Shown: positions 53,676 to 62,863 of the stretch, piece after piece
How positions within the stretch are numbered: the stretch's first letter is position 1
Layout: each line of letters starts with the position of its first letter
Assembly: GCA_965238125.1 (NCBI GenBank)
Contig: OZ250179.1
Location: forward strand, 2,480,001 to 2,544,000
DNA from: UBA6623 sp965238125
GTDB lineage: Bacteria > Acidobacteriota > Terriglobia > Bryobacterales > UBA6623
Length of the DNA stretch: 64,000 bases
Direction of reading: 5' to 3'
Made by a program: the position numbers and the translations under genes
Notes under the pieces: model-generated
Told to the model about the DNA's origin: nothing
The model's database searches: none
The model's input: only the letters and a program-made list of their open reading frames with translations

Positions 53676-55898
53676 CTAGTCGCTCCGTGGGCGGCCACGT
53701 CCGCGGTCGCGGCCTCCGCCGCCACGACCACCACGACCGCCGCCGTCTCGATCGCCGCCGCGGTCTCCGCCGTCGCGGTTGCCTCGGTCGCGATCATCGT
53801 CGGGTTCTTCTCCGCGCTGTTCGCGGAGCACGGCTCGGCGGCTCAGCCGAATCTTGTTGCCCTCGAGCGCGAGGCATTTCACGAGGATTTGATCGTCGAG
53901 CTTGAGCTCGTCGCGAACCTCGCGAATGCGCTGTTCGGCAATCTCGCTGATGTGGAGCAAGCCCTCGGTGCCGGGGAAAATCTCGACGAAGGCGCCGAAG
54001 TCGACGATGCGGGTGACTTTGCCGAGATAGGTCTTGCCGACCTCGGGTGACTGCGTCAAGTCCTTCACCATTTGGATGGCCTGTTTGGCCGCCGCTTCGT
54101 CGGTGGATGAGATCTGCACCGTGCCGTCGTCGGAGACGTCGACCTTGGCGCCGGTCTGTTCCACGATTCCCTTGATGATCTTGCCGCCGGGCCCGATGAC
54201 GTCGCGGATCTTGCTGACGGGAATCATCACCTTGTAGATACGAGGCGCATGGGGCGACATCTCGTCGCGCGGCTGCGAAATCGTAGCGCTCATCGTGTCG
54301 AGGATTGCAAGGCGCGCTTTGTGGGCCTGTTCCAAGGCCTTTTCGAGCACTTCGAAGCTGACGTTGGGTTGCTTGATGTCCATCTGCAGCGCCACGATAC
54401 CGTCGGAGGTGCCGGCGACTTTGAAATCCATATCGCCGTAGTGGTCTTCGGCGCCGGCGATATCGGTGAGGACGGCGAAGTTATCGCCTTCCATGACCAA
54501 TCCCATCGCGATGCCCGCTACGGGCGCCTTGAGAGGAACTCCGGCGTCCATCAAGGCCAACGTTCCGCCGCAAACCGTGGCCATCGAACTGGAGCCGTTC
54601 GATTCCAAGATGTCGCTGACGACGCGGACGGTGTAGGTGAAGTCTTCGTAGCTGGGGACGACTTTCGACAGCGCGCGCTCGCCCAGCATGCCGTGGCCGA
54701 TCTCGCGGCGGCCCGCCCCGCGGAGGAAGGAAACTTCGCCGACGCTGAAGGGCGGGAAGTTGTAGTGCACCATGAAGCGCTTTTCGAAGTTCGGGTCTTC
54801 GAGCCGCTCCTGGCGCTGGCCGTCTACCTTGGTGCCGAGCGTGACGGTGGCGAGGGCTTGGGTTTCGCCGCGTGTGAAAACCGCCGAGCCGTGGGCGCGC
54901 GGCAGCAGGCCGACTTCGCAGGTGATGTCGCGAATTTCGTCGTAGGCGCGTTTATCGGGACGCCGTTTGTCTTCCAAGATCCAGCGGCGGAAGATATCTT
55001 CCTTGAGGCGGTTGAAAAGCTTGCCGGCCTCGGCGACCTTGTCTTCGTCGTCGGCGTAGGCGGCTTTGACTTCAGCTTTGACCTCGCTGACCTTGGCGTA
55101 GCTTTCGAGCTTGGGGTGTTTGTGCGTGTCGAGGGCGTCGCCCAGCGCTTCGGACCACTTGGCCTTGATTTCGTCATAAAGGGCTTCGTTGAAGGGCGGC
55201 GGCTCGACGGCGCGCTTGGGCTTGCCGGCCTTTTCGACCAACTCGTTGATGGCCCCGATAATCTTACGGCAGGCTTCGTGCCCCTGGCGGATCGCCTCGA
55301 GTACGGTGGCTTCATCGGATTCGGAGCCGACGGCCTCGACCATGACGATGCCTTCTTCAGCGGCGGCTACGGTGATGGTCAGCTCGGCGCCGGCTCGCTG
55401 CTCATAGGAGGGGTTGATGACCCACTCGCCTTCCACGCGGCTCACTTCGACCGCGCCGATTGTGGTTGTGAAAGGCACGTCGGAAATCGACAGTGCCGCG
55501 GAGGCGCCCGCCAGAGCCAGCGGCGCCGGATCGTAGTCGGGATCGGCCGACAGGACCATTGCGATCACTTGCGTTTCGTTATTAAAACCGTCGGCGAAAA
55601 GCGGCCGGATCGGCCGGTCGATCAAGCGGCTGGTCAAGACTTCCTTCTCGGTGGGACGGCCTTCGCGCTTGATGTATCCACCGGGAAAACGGCCGGCGGC
55701 GTAAGTATACTCGCGGTAGTCGACCGTGAGCGGAAAGAAGTCAATTCCTTCGCGGGGTGAGTCCGAGCAAGTTGCGGTAACGAGGACTCTCGTGTCGCCC
55801 GCGGCGACAATGACCGATCCGCCGGCTTGTTTCGCCAGCCGGCCGGTTTCCAGTTGCAGGCTGCGCCCGCCCAGTTCAATTTCTACAGTTTGTTTCAT
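53676..55898 (-). CDS. pnp: Polyribonucleotide nucleotidyltransferase
   Basis: Phosphorolytic 3'-5' exoribonuclease for mRNA decay, 740 residues. Two RNase PH domains: FPGGYIKREGRPTEKEVLTS with DRPIRPLFADGF in the first, and RRREIGHGMLGERAL-like GRREIGHGMLGERALSKVV with NGSSSMATVCGG in the second. Then KH (IGPGGKIIKGIVEQTGAKV) and S1 (GKVTRIVDFGAFVEIFPGTE). The C-terminus is an unusual RGG-rich tail (GGRGGRGGGGRDRGRGRPRS) after an Asp/Arg repeat. ATG 55898 has GGAG at eight bases. It follows rpsO, the usual order. Confidence 0.96.
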   Translation of the reverse strand: MKQTVEIELGGRSLQLETGRLAKQAGGSVIVAAGDTRVLVTATCSDSPREGIDFFPLTVDYREYTYAAGRFPGGYIKREGRPTEKEVLTSRLIDRPIRPLFADGFNNETQVIAMVLSADPDYDPAPLALAGASAALSISDVPFTTTIGAVEVSRVEGEWVINPSYEQRAGAELTITVAAAEEGIVMVEAVGSESDEATVLEAIRQGHEACRKIIGAINELVEKAGKPKRAVEPPPFNEALYDEIKAKWSEALGDALDTHKHPKLESYAKVSEVKAEVKAAYADDEDKVAEAGKLFNRLKEDIFRRWILEDKRRPDKRAYDEIRDITCEVGLLPRAHGSAVFTRGETQALATVTLGTKVDGQRQERLEDPNFEKRFMVHYNFPPFSVGEVSFLRGAGRREIGHGMLGERALSKVVPSYEDFTYTVRVVSDILESNGSSSMATVCGGTLALMDAGVPLKAPVAGIAMGLVMEGDNFAVLTDIAGAEDHYGDMDFKVAGTSDGIVALQMDIKQPNVSFEVLEKALEQAHKARLAILDTMSATISQPRDEMSPHAPRIYKVMIPVSKIRDVIGPGGKIIKGIVEQTGAKVDVSDDGTVQISSTDEAAAKQAIQMVKDLTQSPEVGKTYLGKVTRIVDFGAFVEIFPGTEGLLHISEIAEQRIREVRDELKLDDQILVKCLALEGNKIRLSRRAVLREQRGEEPDDDRDRGNRDGGDRGGDRDGGGRGGRGGGGRDRGRGRPRSD

Positions 55899-56190
55899 GA
55901 TGAAGTCTCCATTTCTTGGAGAACGGGTTAGGTACACCCCGACTCGGCGGAGGACAGGCGTCCTCACGCACGGGTAGCGTGGCCCCAAGATGGAAGCAAT
56001 ATAAAGATGCGGCAGGACCGCGAGAGAAGATCCACAAAGGGAAGAAAGGGGGTCTCAGCTACACGCCGACGCGCAACGAGCCCGACTCTCCTCGAATAGG
56101 ACCGTCGAACTCATTTGGCATCCATCCCATCGCTACAATCGCTTATTGAAAATCGTCTCCGTAGTGCGCGGTTCCGCCGTCGGGCGAATG

Positions 56191-56460
56191 CTATCCGCGC
56201 AGTCCGAGACTCTGGACCAAAGTCCTGTATCCTTGTGGATCTCCCTTTTTCAAGTAGGTAAGCAAACGTCGCCTACGACTGACCATGGCCAACAGGCCGC
56301 GGCGGGAGGAAAAGTCTTTTCTGTGTTCCTTGAGGTGCTCGGTCAATTCCAAAATGCGTTTCGATAGAACAGCTACCTGCACCTCGGAAGATCCAACGTC
56401 GCTCTCATGCTTTCGGTATTCCCGAATGACTGCTTGTTTCGCCTCGTTCTCTAGTGGCAT
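56191..56460 (-). CDS. rpsO: 30S ribosomal protein S15
   Basis: The 89-residue S15, which binds 16S rRNA and organises the platform of the small subunit. Signatures are DVGSSEVQVAVLSKRILELT, EHLKEHRKDFSSRRGLLAMV and RRRRLLTYLKKGDPQGYRTL. It is directly upstream of pnp, the conserved order. The only good Shine-Dalgarno (AAGGAG) is about 14 bases from the ATG, wider than usual. S15 autoregulates its mRNA in several bacteria; no such structure was worked out here. Confidence 0.96.
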   Translation of the reverse strand: MPLENEAKQAVIREYRKHESDVGSSEVQVAVLSKRILELTEHLKEHRKDFSSRRGLLAMVSRRRRLLTYLKKGDPQGYRTLVQSLGLRG

Positions 56461-56515
56461 TCAGCTCGTTGACACTCCTTGTAAATGCTTCAATCTTCGT
56501 TCTTTTTCAGTGCTG

Positions 56516-56524
56516 AGTATAGCA
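56516..56524 (-). promoter_or_regulatory. Extended -10 promoter candidate for rpsO
   Basis: On the minus strand TGCTATACT is an extended -10 (TGn plus TATACT), 56 bases before the rpsO start. No good -35 lies upstream, in line with extended -10 promoters. Confidence 0.45.
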
Positions 56525-57006
56525 TAGGGCCGGGGGGGTGGCGTGAGAACACGATTTGGAAGAAATGTTTCGATCGAGGACGGCGGGCGCCGGCCGAGGG
56601 CCGGGATATTTTCGAAAGAGGTGTGGGGATCGGGCGGCTCGCGGCCGATCCCTTACGCCCCGGGGAAAGAGGATTGGAGGTGTTGGTGGGGCTTTTCCCT
56701 GGGCTTGCGCCCAGGGCCGGTACTCATGCCACGACCGCTTGAAAAAGTTTGTTTGGCGGCAAAGCACTATTCTTGAGTGACCGCATCGCGTGGCGATGCG
56801 GCTCTGTTTGGCACGTCGTTTCCTCTACGCCGGCAGCTCGACGCCTTCCCAACAAGGTCGGAGAAACGTGTCTTTTCACATGGTCTGAGTACTAATGCTG
56901 CCGGCCGCGATGGGCGGCTCGCTTGCACGGCGTTTGCTCGCGATTCCGGCGGGCAGCTTGTCGACTACACGAACCCCAAGCAGTTGATTGCTCGGGCCGA
57001 GTCAAC
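56525..57006. other. Gene-free stretch between rpsO and amidohydrolase
   Basis: No protein-like frame. CCCTGGGCTTGCGCCCAGG near 56698 is a hairpin reminiscent of other dispersed palindromes, and GCATCGCGTGGCGATGC lies near 56783. It should hold the end of the amidohydrolase transcript and the rpsO promoter. Confidence 0.4.
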
Positions 57007-58317
57007 CTACTCGACCTTCTTTCCCCCAAGATAGACGGCGTGGATCGAGCGGCTATTTCGAATGTCGGCGAGCGGATCTTTATCGAGGACGATGAAGTCC
57101 GCGGCTTTGCCCTTGGCGAGCGTTCCGAATTCTTTGGCGACGCCTAAAGCCTCGGCGGCGTTCTTTGAAAACGACACGATCACCTGCATCGGCGTCAGCC
57201 CCGCCTCGATCATCATTTCCATTTCCCAATGCTCGAAGAAGCCCGGGAAACGCGCGGGCGGGCCGGTGTCGGTGCCGAAGCCGATGCGCACGCCGGCGTC
57301 GGAGAGCTTTTTCAAATTGTGCTTGGCCATCTCGAAGCCCTTTTGATTGATCTCTCGTTCCTTGTCTTTCGCCTGTCTCGCTTTCAACTGCGTGCGAACT
57401 GCTTGGATGACTTCGGGCGTCGTGGATTGTTTAAAAAACGGGTCGTCGAGCCAGGGCGGCGAATCAGCGTAGATAAAAGTCGACTTCTCTCGGCTGAGCG
57501 TGGCGACGGCGGTGACATTGTTCTTCTTGAGCAAGGCGATCAGTTCGTCATCCACTTCACGGTCGCGAATGCTATGCGCCATTACGTCGAGCCCCGCGCG
57601 CGTCAAGCCCTTCGCGTCATCGAGTTCATAGAGATGCGCGAAAGCCTTCATGCCCTTCTTATGCGCCTGCTTGATGATCGCCCCATAGACGGCCGGCGAA
57701 AGCTTTTCGAAAGTATCGTGATGGTCGTCGACCCACATCTTGACGACATCCGCGCCCTTGGCGGCGAGTTGATCCACCCAATGGCGAGCTTGCGCCGCGC
57801 TGGTGACTTCTTGAGCGACGCCCTTGACCCCGGGAACGTGCGTCGGATACCCGGCGCGGGTGGTGAAACCCTGCAAAGCCGTGAAAACCCTGGCCCCGGT
57901 CAAGTGCCCCCGGCGCTGTTCGTCGCGGATGCGGACGATCAAATCGAGATCCGTTCCCATACTGGTGGTCGTGGTGACGCCGTAACGGGCGTACGTCAGA
58001 AGGTTGGCCTCGACGCTTTCACGGGTGTAGTAGTCAGTGCTTTGAGACAGGCCCTTGGTCATGCCGACGTGCCCGTGCAGGTTGATGATGCCCGGAATAA
58101 TGGTCTTGCCGCTGAGATCGACGACTTGGGCCGAGGGCGGGACCTTGATGTCCGGCCCGGCGCCGAGTTGGCGGATCTTGCCCTGGGCGACGACCAAGAC
58201 GGCATCCTTCAGCAGGGGTCCCCCGGATCCGTCAATCACATTCGCGTGCTGAAAAACCGTGACCTGCGCCAACAGCGTCACGCCCGTCACGAGCACGGCC
58301 ATCATCAGCTTCCCCAT
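57007..58317 (-). CDS. Exported amidohydrolase family protein
   Basis: A 436-residue imidazolonepropionase/prolidase-like amidohydrolase with a signal peptide (MGKLMMAVLVTGVTLLAQ), so probably periplasmic. Metal ligands appear as IINLHGHVGMTK (HxH), DVVKMWVDDHHD (Lys), MKAFAHLYEL (His), DVMAHSIRD (His) and IGFGTDTGPPA (Asp). The last strand AADFIVLDKDPLADI is typical. Substrate unknown. ATG 58317 has GAGG six bases upstream. It is divergent from fxsA. Confidence 0.9.
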   Translation of the reverse strand: MGKLMMAVLVTGVTLLAQVTVFQHANVIDGSGGPLLKDAVLVVAQGKIRQLGAGPDIKVPPSAQVVDLSGKTIIPGIINLHGHVGMTKGLSQSTDYYTRESVEANLLTYARYGVTTTTSMGTDLDLIVRIRDEQRRGHLTGARVFTALQGFTTRAGYPTHVPGVKGVAQEVTSAAQARHWVDQLAAKGADVVKMWVDDHHDTFEKLSPAVYGAIIKQAHKKGMKAFAHLYELDDAKGLTRAGLDVMAHSIRDREVDDELIALLKKNNVTAVATLSREKSTFIYADSPPWLDDPFFKQSTTPEVIQAVRTQLKARQAKDKEREINQKGFEMAKHNLKKLSDAGVRIGFGTDTGPPARFPGFFEHWEMEMMIEAGLTPMQVIVSFSKNAAEALGVAKEFGTLAKGKAADFIVLDKDPLADIRNSRSIHAVYLGGKKVE

Positions 58318-58412
58318 CGTTCACCTCGCCCGGACGATTTCGTCCGGCAACGGCGGATTGTAGCATAGGCGCTTGCCCCACGCCTTTGCGAACCCCTGCT
58401 ATTCTCAGCGGT

Positions 58413-58877
58413 ATGGGCCGCCTGCTGCTGCTCTTCCTCGTCGTTCCCATCGCGGAGCTGGCCCTGCTCATCGAAGTAGGCCGCCACATCGGTACGTTAT
58501 CGACTGTAGCGCTGATCTTCGTCACCGCTTTGCTGGGATCGTATCTCGCCCGTCAACAGGGCCTAAGCGTCCTGCGCAACATGCAGCTGGAGATGGCCGA
58601 GGGGAGACTGCCCGCGGGCTCGTTAGTCGACGGCGTCCTGATCCTGGTCGCCGGAGCGGTTCTGATCACGCCCGGCATCCTGACCGACGTGTTCGGGTTC
58701 CTGATCCTCATCCCCGGCACTCGTCGGCTGATTAAGGCATTCTTGTGGAAACGCCTCGAAAAGTCGGTCCGAGAGGGAACCGCCCGGATGCACGTTCACT
58801 TCGATCAAGGGGCCGGGGACTACCCGCCGCCCCGGGAGCCCGACGACCCGCGCCCGCGCCCGCGCCTTCCCGGCTAG
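58413..58877 (+). CDS. fxsA: FxsA family cytoplasmic membrane protein
   Basis: Membrane protein of 154 residues with the FxsA pattern: LFLVVPIAELALLIEVGRHI, LIFVTALLGSYLARQQGLSV and LVAGAVLITPGILTDVFGFL. The C-terminus is cytoplasmic, proline-rich and acidic. In E. coli, FxsA overproduction affects phage exclusion; its normal role is unclear. It is followed by kdsB after 15 bases, so the two are probably co-transcribed. Confidence 0.88.
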   Translation: MGRLLLLFLVVPIAELALLIEVGRHIGTLSTVALIFVTALLGSYLARQQGLSVLRNMQLEMAEGRLPAGSLVDGVLILVAGAVLITPGILTDVFGFLILIPGTRRLIKAFLWKRLEKSVREGTARMHVHFDQGAGDYPPPREPDDPRPRPRLPG

Positions 58878-58892
58878 GTCGGACCGCCAGCC

Positions 58893-59633
58893 ATGCAAGT
58901 CGTCGGTGTTATCCCCGCGCGCTATCATTCCTCCCGTCTCGACGGCAAAGCCTTGGCCGAGATCGCGGGCCGACCGATGATCCAGCATGTTTGGGAACGC
59001 TGCCGGGAAGCTGCTTCACTCGGCCGCGTCATTCTCGCTACCGACGACGAGCGAATCGAAACGGCGGCTCGCTCGTTCGGCGCCGAAGTCGTGATGACCG
59101 ATTCCGCTCACCAATCGGGAACCGATCGCATCGCCGAAGCCGTTCGAGAAATCGATTGCGATGTCGTGGTCAACATTCAGGGCGACGAACCGATGCTTGA
59201 TCCGCTCATGATCGACGAAGTTGTCGAGCCTTTTCGCACCGAACCAGGCACACAATTCGCAACCCTCGGGCAGTTGATTGACGATGAAGCCGAGCTAAAC
59301 GACCCCAACGTCGTGAAAGTGGTCCGTGATCAGCGCGGCAACGCACTTTACTTCTCACGTTCGCCGATTCCTTATTCGAGATCCACGGGCGAGAAGGAAG
59401 CCCCGCCCCTGAAACACATCGGCCTCTACGCCTACACAAAGGAATGCCTGGAGCGCTTTTCTTCCCTAGACCGAACGCCTCTCGAAAAAACCGAGCGGCT
59501 CGAGCAGCTCAGGGCCCTCGAAAACGGCATACCGATTCGCGTCGTCGTGACCGAGTCCCAACACCGCGGCATCGCTGTGGATACCTCCGAGGATCTCGCG
59601 TCGGCGCGGCGCCTCATCGAACAGGACGGTTGA
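58893..59633 (+). CDS. kdsB: 3-deoxy-manno-octulosonate cytidylyltransferase
   Basis: CMP-Kdo synthetase, activating Kdo for lipopolysaccharide core synthesis. Sequence runs from VVGVIPARYHSSRLDGKAL through ILATDDERI, HQSGTDRIAEAVREI, VVNIQGDEPMLDP, FSRSPIPYSR and HIGLYAYTKECLERF to the final ESQHRGIAVDTSEDL. At 246 residues it is full length. It supports a Gram-negative, LPS-bearing host. No kdsA or lpx gene is adjacent. Confidence 0.96.
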   Translation: MQVVGVIPARYHSSRLDGKALAEIAGRPMIQHVWERCREAASLGRVILATDDERIETAARSFGAEVVMTDSAHQSGTDRIAEAVREIDCDVVVNIQGDEPMLDPLMIDEVVEPFRTEPGTQFATLGQLIDDEAELNDPNVVKVVRDQRGNALYFSRSPIPYSRSTGEKEAPPLKHIGLYAYTKECLERFSSLDRTPLEKTERLEQLRALENGIPIRVVVTESQHRGIAVDTSEDLASARRLIEQDG

Positions 59634-60223
59634 TCCGTATTCCAAAAACAACGAAGCCGCCGCTACGTCACCGAACCAGCACCACCGCCGATCCCAAGAC
59701 AGCACCCCTCGACACGCCATAGGCTTCCGCCCCGCCGGTCACGCCGCCCAGTGGGGCAGGTCTCCAGCCCTGCCCGGCGACCAGCCTAAGAGCGCACGGG
59801 TCTGTGAAAAGGAGAGACCCACGACTCCTCAAACTCGAAAAACGCCAAACGAAGCCAAGACCGACCTAACACTTGCCTGTACAACAGGTTGCAAGCCAAC
59901 ACCAGCAACCGCCGACCACTCGATCCCGCACAATCTCGGGCAGCCCCGGACTCAAAGGCCCCCGCGGCAGCTTCGAGCAGACCCCAGGAAAGGAACCAAC
60001 CCTCGACAGCGACTAACCGGCTCCATCGACCCACCACCCTCGGCCAACCACCCAAGAAACCGACGCCCGTAGTGTCTCTCGCGGCCACGCCGGACCCGGA
60101 TCGCCGATCATCCGGGCCACGATAACGGAGAACCGGTAGCGCGGTGTTTTTCCGATACCCAACCGTTTTTCCGTAAGAGTCCTCCTCTTCCGTGTCGATA
60201 GAGAAACTTTGGAGGTAGGTTTG
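59634..60223. other. Gene-free stretch with palindromes
   Basis: Contains a GGGGCAGGTCTCC palindrome at 59748-59775 (with AGCCCTGCCC on the right), a small stem GGGTCT/AGACCC at 59798-59820 and a box AACGAAGCCAAG near 59847. The end of the stretch carries GGAGG for the next gene. No coding frame was recognised. Confidence 0.55.
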
Positions 60224-60946
60224 ATGAATCGTTTCTCGTCTACATTCTCAATCTGGATCGCCGCAACGATGGTCGTCGCACAGGCGGCCTCGCCGCTGGG
60301 GTCCATTCATGCATCCGGTGAAGTAGCCGTGAGCGGTACGCGGCTCTTGACGGCCGGTGTTCCCTCGTGGCCCGTTGTTGTCGGCGACCGCATCGCAACC
60401 GAGGCCGGAGGCGTCGCCACGGTCAACTCGCCCCTTATGGGACGAGTGGAAATTCGACAGAGTTCGAGTGTCGCCTTGGCCGACGGTCACGTCGAGTTGG
60501 AGCACGGCGCTGTTGGTTCCCAGGGGCCGGCGATCCGCTTTGGCGAAGTCACCGTGGAGGCACGCGATCGCGACGCCTCTTCGAATTGGTTCGTTGTGGC
60601 GAATCGTCCGGGACAGCAGCTTATCGCGGCTCACCGCGGCGATGTCTGGATTCGTAGGGCCGGTGTCGCGCCGCTGTTGCTGCCGGCCGGTTCCTACGCG
60701 GTGCCGGCATCGCCCCCGGACTCGGGCAAGGGTGAAGGCGACGCCGCGAAGGACAAGAAAGACCGTCGCAAAAAGGGCGGGGCCGCCACGGCGGGCGCGG
60801 CCGCCGGGTGGACCATTGGCTCGCTCAGTCACGCGGCCAGCATCGCGGTGATCGCCGGAGCGGGCGCGGCTGCCGCTACCGGAGCCGCGGTCGGGTTCAC
60901 CGGCAGCGACGAAATCGCACCGGTACGTTCCGAAAGCGCGCCTTAG
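60224..60946 (+). CDS. Exported FecR-like protein of unknown function
   Basis: A 240-residue protein with a signal peptide (MNRFSSTFSIWIAATMVVAQ). The middle resembles FecR-type domains (VVVGDRIATEAGGVATVNSP, MGRVEIRQSSSVALADGHVE, IAAHRGDVWIRRAG). A Lys/Asp-rich linker (KDKKDRRKKGGAATAG) leads to a hydrophobic Ala/Gly-rich stretch (IAVIAGAGAAAATGAAVGF). Such proteins are frequent in acidobacteria, role unknown. ATG 60224 has GGAGG at eight bases, which decides the start. Confidence 0.7.
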   Translation: MNRFSSTFSIWIAATMVVAQAASPLGSIHASGEVAVSGTRLLTAGVPSWPVVVGDRIATEAGGVATVNSPLMGRVEIRQSSSVALADGHVELEHGAVGSQGPAIRFGEVTVEARDRDASSNWFVVANRPGQQLIAAHRGDVWIRRAGVAPLLLPAGSYAVPASPPDSGKGEGDAAKDKKDRRKKGGAATAGAAAGWTIGSLSHAASIAVIAGAGAAAATGAAVGFTGSDEIAPVRSESAP

Positions 60947-61524
60947 TCTCGAACGGAAGGGGCCGCCGAAAGTGGATCAGAGTGACGGGCCGGGGGCAGG
61001 CAAACCGCTGGGTGCCACCCGGCCCCGTTCTCCGAACTGTCGCGCATTTCGGCGTCACCTTGGATTTACTCGAACCGCAGCCTTGGCCCGTCGCTTGCGC
61101 TCTGGGCTTCCATGAGAGGTGGGTCGCTTGTCAAGGGCGGTCGTTGGGAGGCGTTGGTCGGTTTGTCGGATCCGGCCCGGGTCCTCATGCCTTGCGGCGC
61201 GTTGAGGACCGGGCTTCCATTCGCAGTGTTATCGGTCTCGTTGTTGACCTCTGCTGGTTGGGGTCCGGTCTTTCGGCGCTGCTCTCTCTGTTGCGGCTTC
61301 GACCCATCCTCGAAAGAATCGGCCTGCCTGCCCAGAGCCCGCAGTCACCGTGACACGATCTCGATTCTCCGCCGCGGCCTCGCTTCGTCCGCCCAATCCC
61401 CTACTCCCTTCCTTTCAACAGGAATCTTCTTGCCGCCGAGTCCCCGTTAGGGGGCTCGCGGATGTCCTCATCACGTTGCTTCATCCGAAACCGTTGCCGC
61501 CGACTGCGCCTCATCGTCCCTGCC
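60947..61524. other. Gene-free stretch before IS110
   Basis: Holds a half copy (61079-61113) of the GCAAGCGACGGGCC repeat seen between dctQ and dctM. Otherwise nothing recognisable. Left-end sequences of the IS110 element must lie in the last part but could not be delimited. Confidence 0.45.
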
Positions 61525-62721
61525 TTATGGGGAAACCGTTTCCGTCAGCCCGTGCAGCGGATCGTAGTTTTCTTGTTTCACCCACAACACATGCATCAGC
61601 ACCGCCAACTTGCGCGCCACCGCCACCACCGCCCGCTTCTTCGCATGTCCTCCGCCGCGCGCCGCCAAACCCAAACCCCAGCGCCTGAGCGTGGAGTCGG
61701 TCCCGAACGGCCCCAGCACCCAGTGCGCGCACTGAATCAACGTCCGCCGCAGCAGCGGATCTCCCGATTTCGTCACGCCCAGCCGCAGTGACCGCTCGCC
61801 CGATTGGCGTTGCTTGGGACGCAGCCCCACCAGCGCGCCGACCTGCCGCGAACGCTTCACGCGGCCCGGGTCGTTGTCGAGCGCCAACACGAACGTCAAC
61901 GCCGTCAGCGGCCCCACCCCTCCGATCGTTCGCAGCCGCTCGACCGCTGCGTATTGCTTGCCCAACGCGACGATTTGTTTGTCATATTCGCGGATCGTCG
62001 CGCCGAGGCTTTCGATTTGTGTCGCCACCCCCAACAACGCCGCGTGCAACACCTCGGGGCAGGCCTCCCGGACGCGCTCGACCCATTGGTTCTGGGCGCA
62101 TCGGCCCAAGCGGATGCCGTGCGACTTCGCCATGCCGCGCAAACTCCCTTTCAATTTCGTGCGGCACTCGAGCACGGCCTCGCGCGCCCGCAACAACGTG
62201 CGTTGTTGTTCGGTCTCGAGCTTGCGCGGCGCGACGGGATTCAACAGGGCCGGGTTGGTGCGTCCCAGCTCGGCCAACCAATAGGCGTCGTTGCGGTCGT
62301 TTTTCGAGTCGGATTGGCTGATTAAACGCAATTGCCGCGCGTCGGCGACGAGCACGTCGTGGGCGAGGGCGGCCAGGCGGCGGCGAATCCAGTTGCTGTG
62401 GCTGCCGGTTTCGATCACAATGCGCAGCCGCGGCCAACGGCGGAACCAGCGATCCAAGACCTCCGGGCGGGTGGGGACTTGGCATTCCTCGAGGCTTTCG
62501 CCGGCGAGGTCGGTGAGCCGTACGAAGCAACGTTTGTCGCCGATGTCGACGCCGGCGACGGCGCAAATTTCGTTGTCTTTTTGCATCTGGATGCGTTGTT
62601 GCGCCAACTGTTGTTCGAGCTGGGTGAGTTGGCGGGTCTTCGCTTGTGAGCTGTCGGCTTTCTTGGTTTGGTGTTTGTCGGTTTGGTTCTTGTCGGTCTG
62701 TTGTTTGCTATTCTTCTTCAT
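61525..62721 (-). CDS. IS110-family transposase
   Basis: DEDD transposase of 398 residues. N-terminal DEDD domain: AVAGVDIGDKRCFVRLTD (Asp), LRIVIETGSHSNWIRRR (Glu), DSKNDRNDAYWLAELGR (two Asp). The C-terminal Transposase_20 domain has LRTIGGVGPLTALTFVLALD and VGALVGLRPKQRQSGERS, with the usual catalytic Ser region. A Lys/Gln-rich N-terminus precedes the domain. ATG 62721 has GGAGG at nine bases. Element ends were not identified, as IS110 members lack clear terminal repeats. The gene looks intact. Confidence 0.9.
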   Translation of the reverse strand: MKKNSKQQTDKNQTDKHQTKKADSSQAKTRQLTQLEQQLAQQRIQMQKDNEICAVAGVDIGDKRCFVRLTDLAGESLEECQVPTRPEVLDRWFRRWPRLRIVIETGSHSNWIRRRLAALAHDVLVADARQLRLISQSDSKNDRNDAYWLAELGRTNPALLNPVAPRKLETEQQRTLLRAREAVLECRTKLKGSLRGMAKSHGIRLGRCAQNQWVERVREACPEVLHAALLGVATQIESLGATIREYDKQIVALGKQYAAVERLRTIGGVGPLTALTFVLALDNDPGRVKRSRQVGALVGLRPKQRQSGERSLRLGVTKSGDPLLRRTLIQCAHWVLGPFGTDSTLRRWGLGLAARGGGHAKKRAVVAVARKLAVLMHVLWVKQENYDPLHGLTETVSP

Positions 62722-62863
62722 GGCTGGTCGCCTCCTTTTCAAAAATCCATTGCACCTCCCTTGTGGAGAAGTGCGCTGCTGCCGGTAGCCTACCGCTTCC
62801 CGGCTCCAAGCGACCAGCCTCTCATCCCATCTCTGTCCCTCCACATGAATCTGAACTGATTTT

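Noticed and set aside
54249..55760. Plus-strand frame of about 500 codons antisense to pnp
   Set aside because: It is the antisense of a highly conserved gene in GC-rich DNA; the translation is Gly/Arg/Val-rich with no family resemblance.
57229..58368. Plus-strand frame of 379 codons antisense to the amidohydrolase
   Set aside because: Shadow of the amidohydrolase; no domain pattern and no ribosome binding site.
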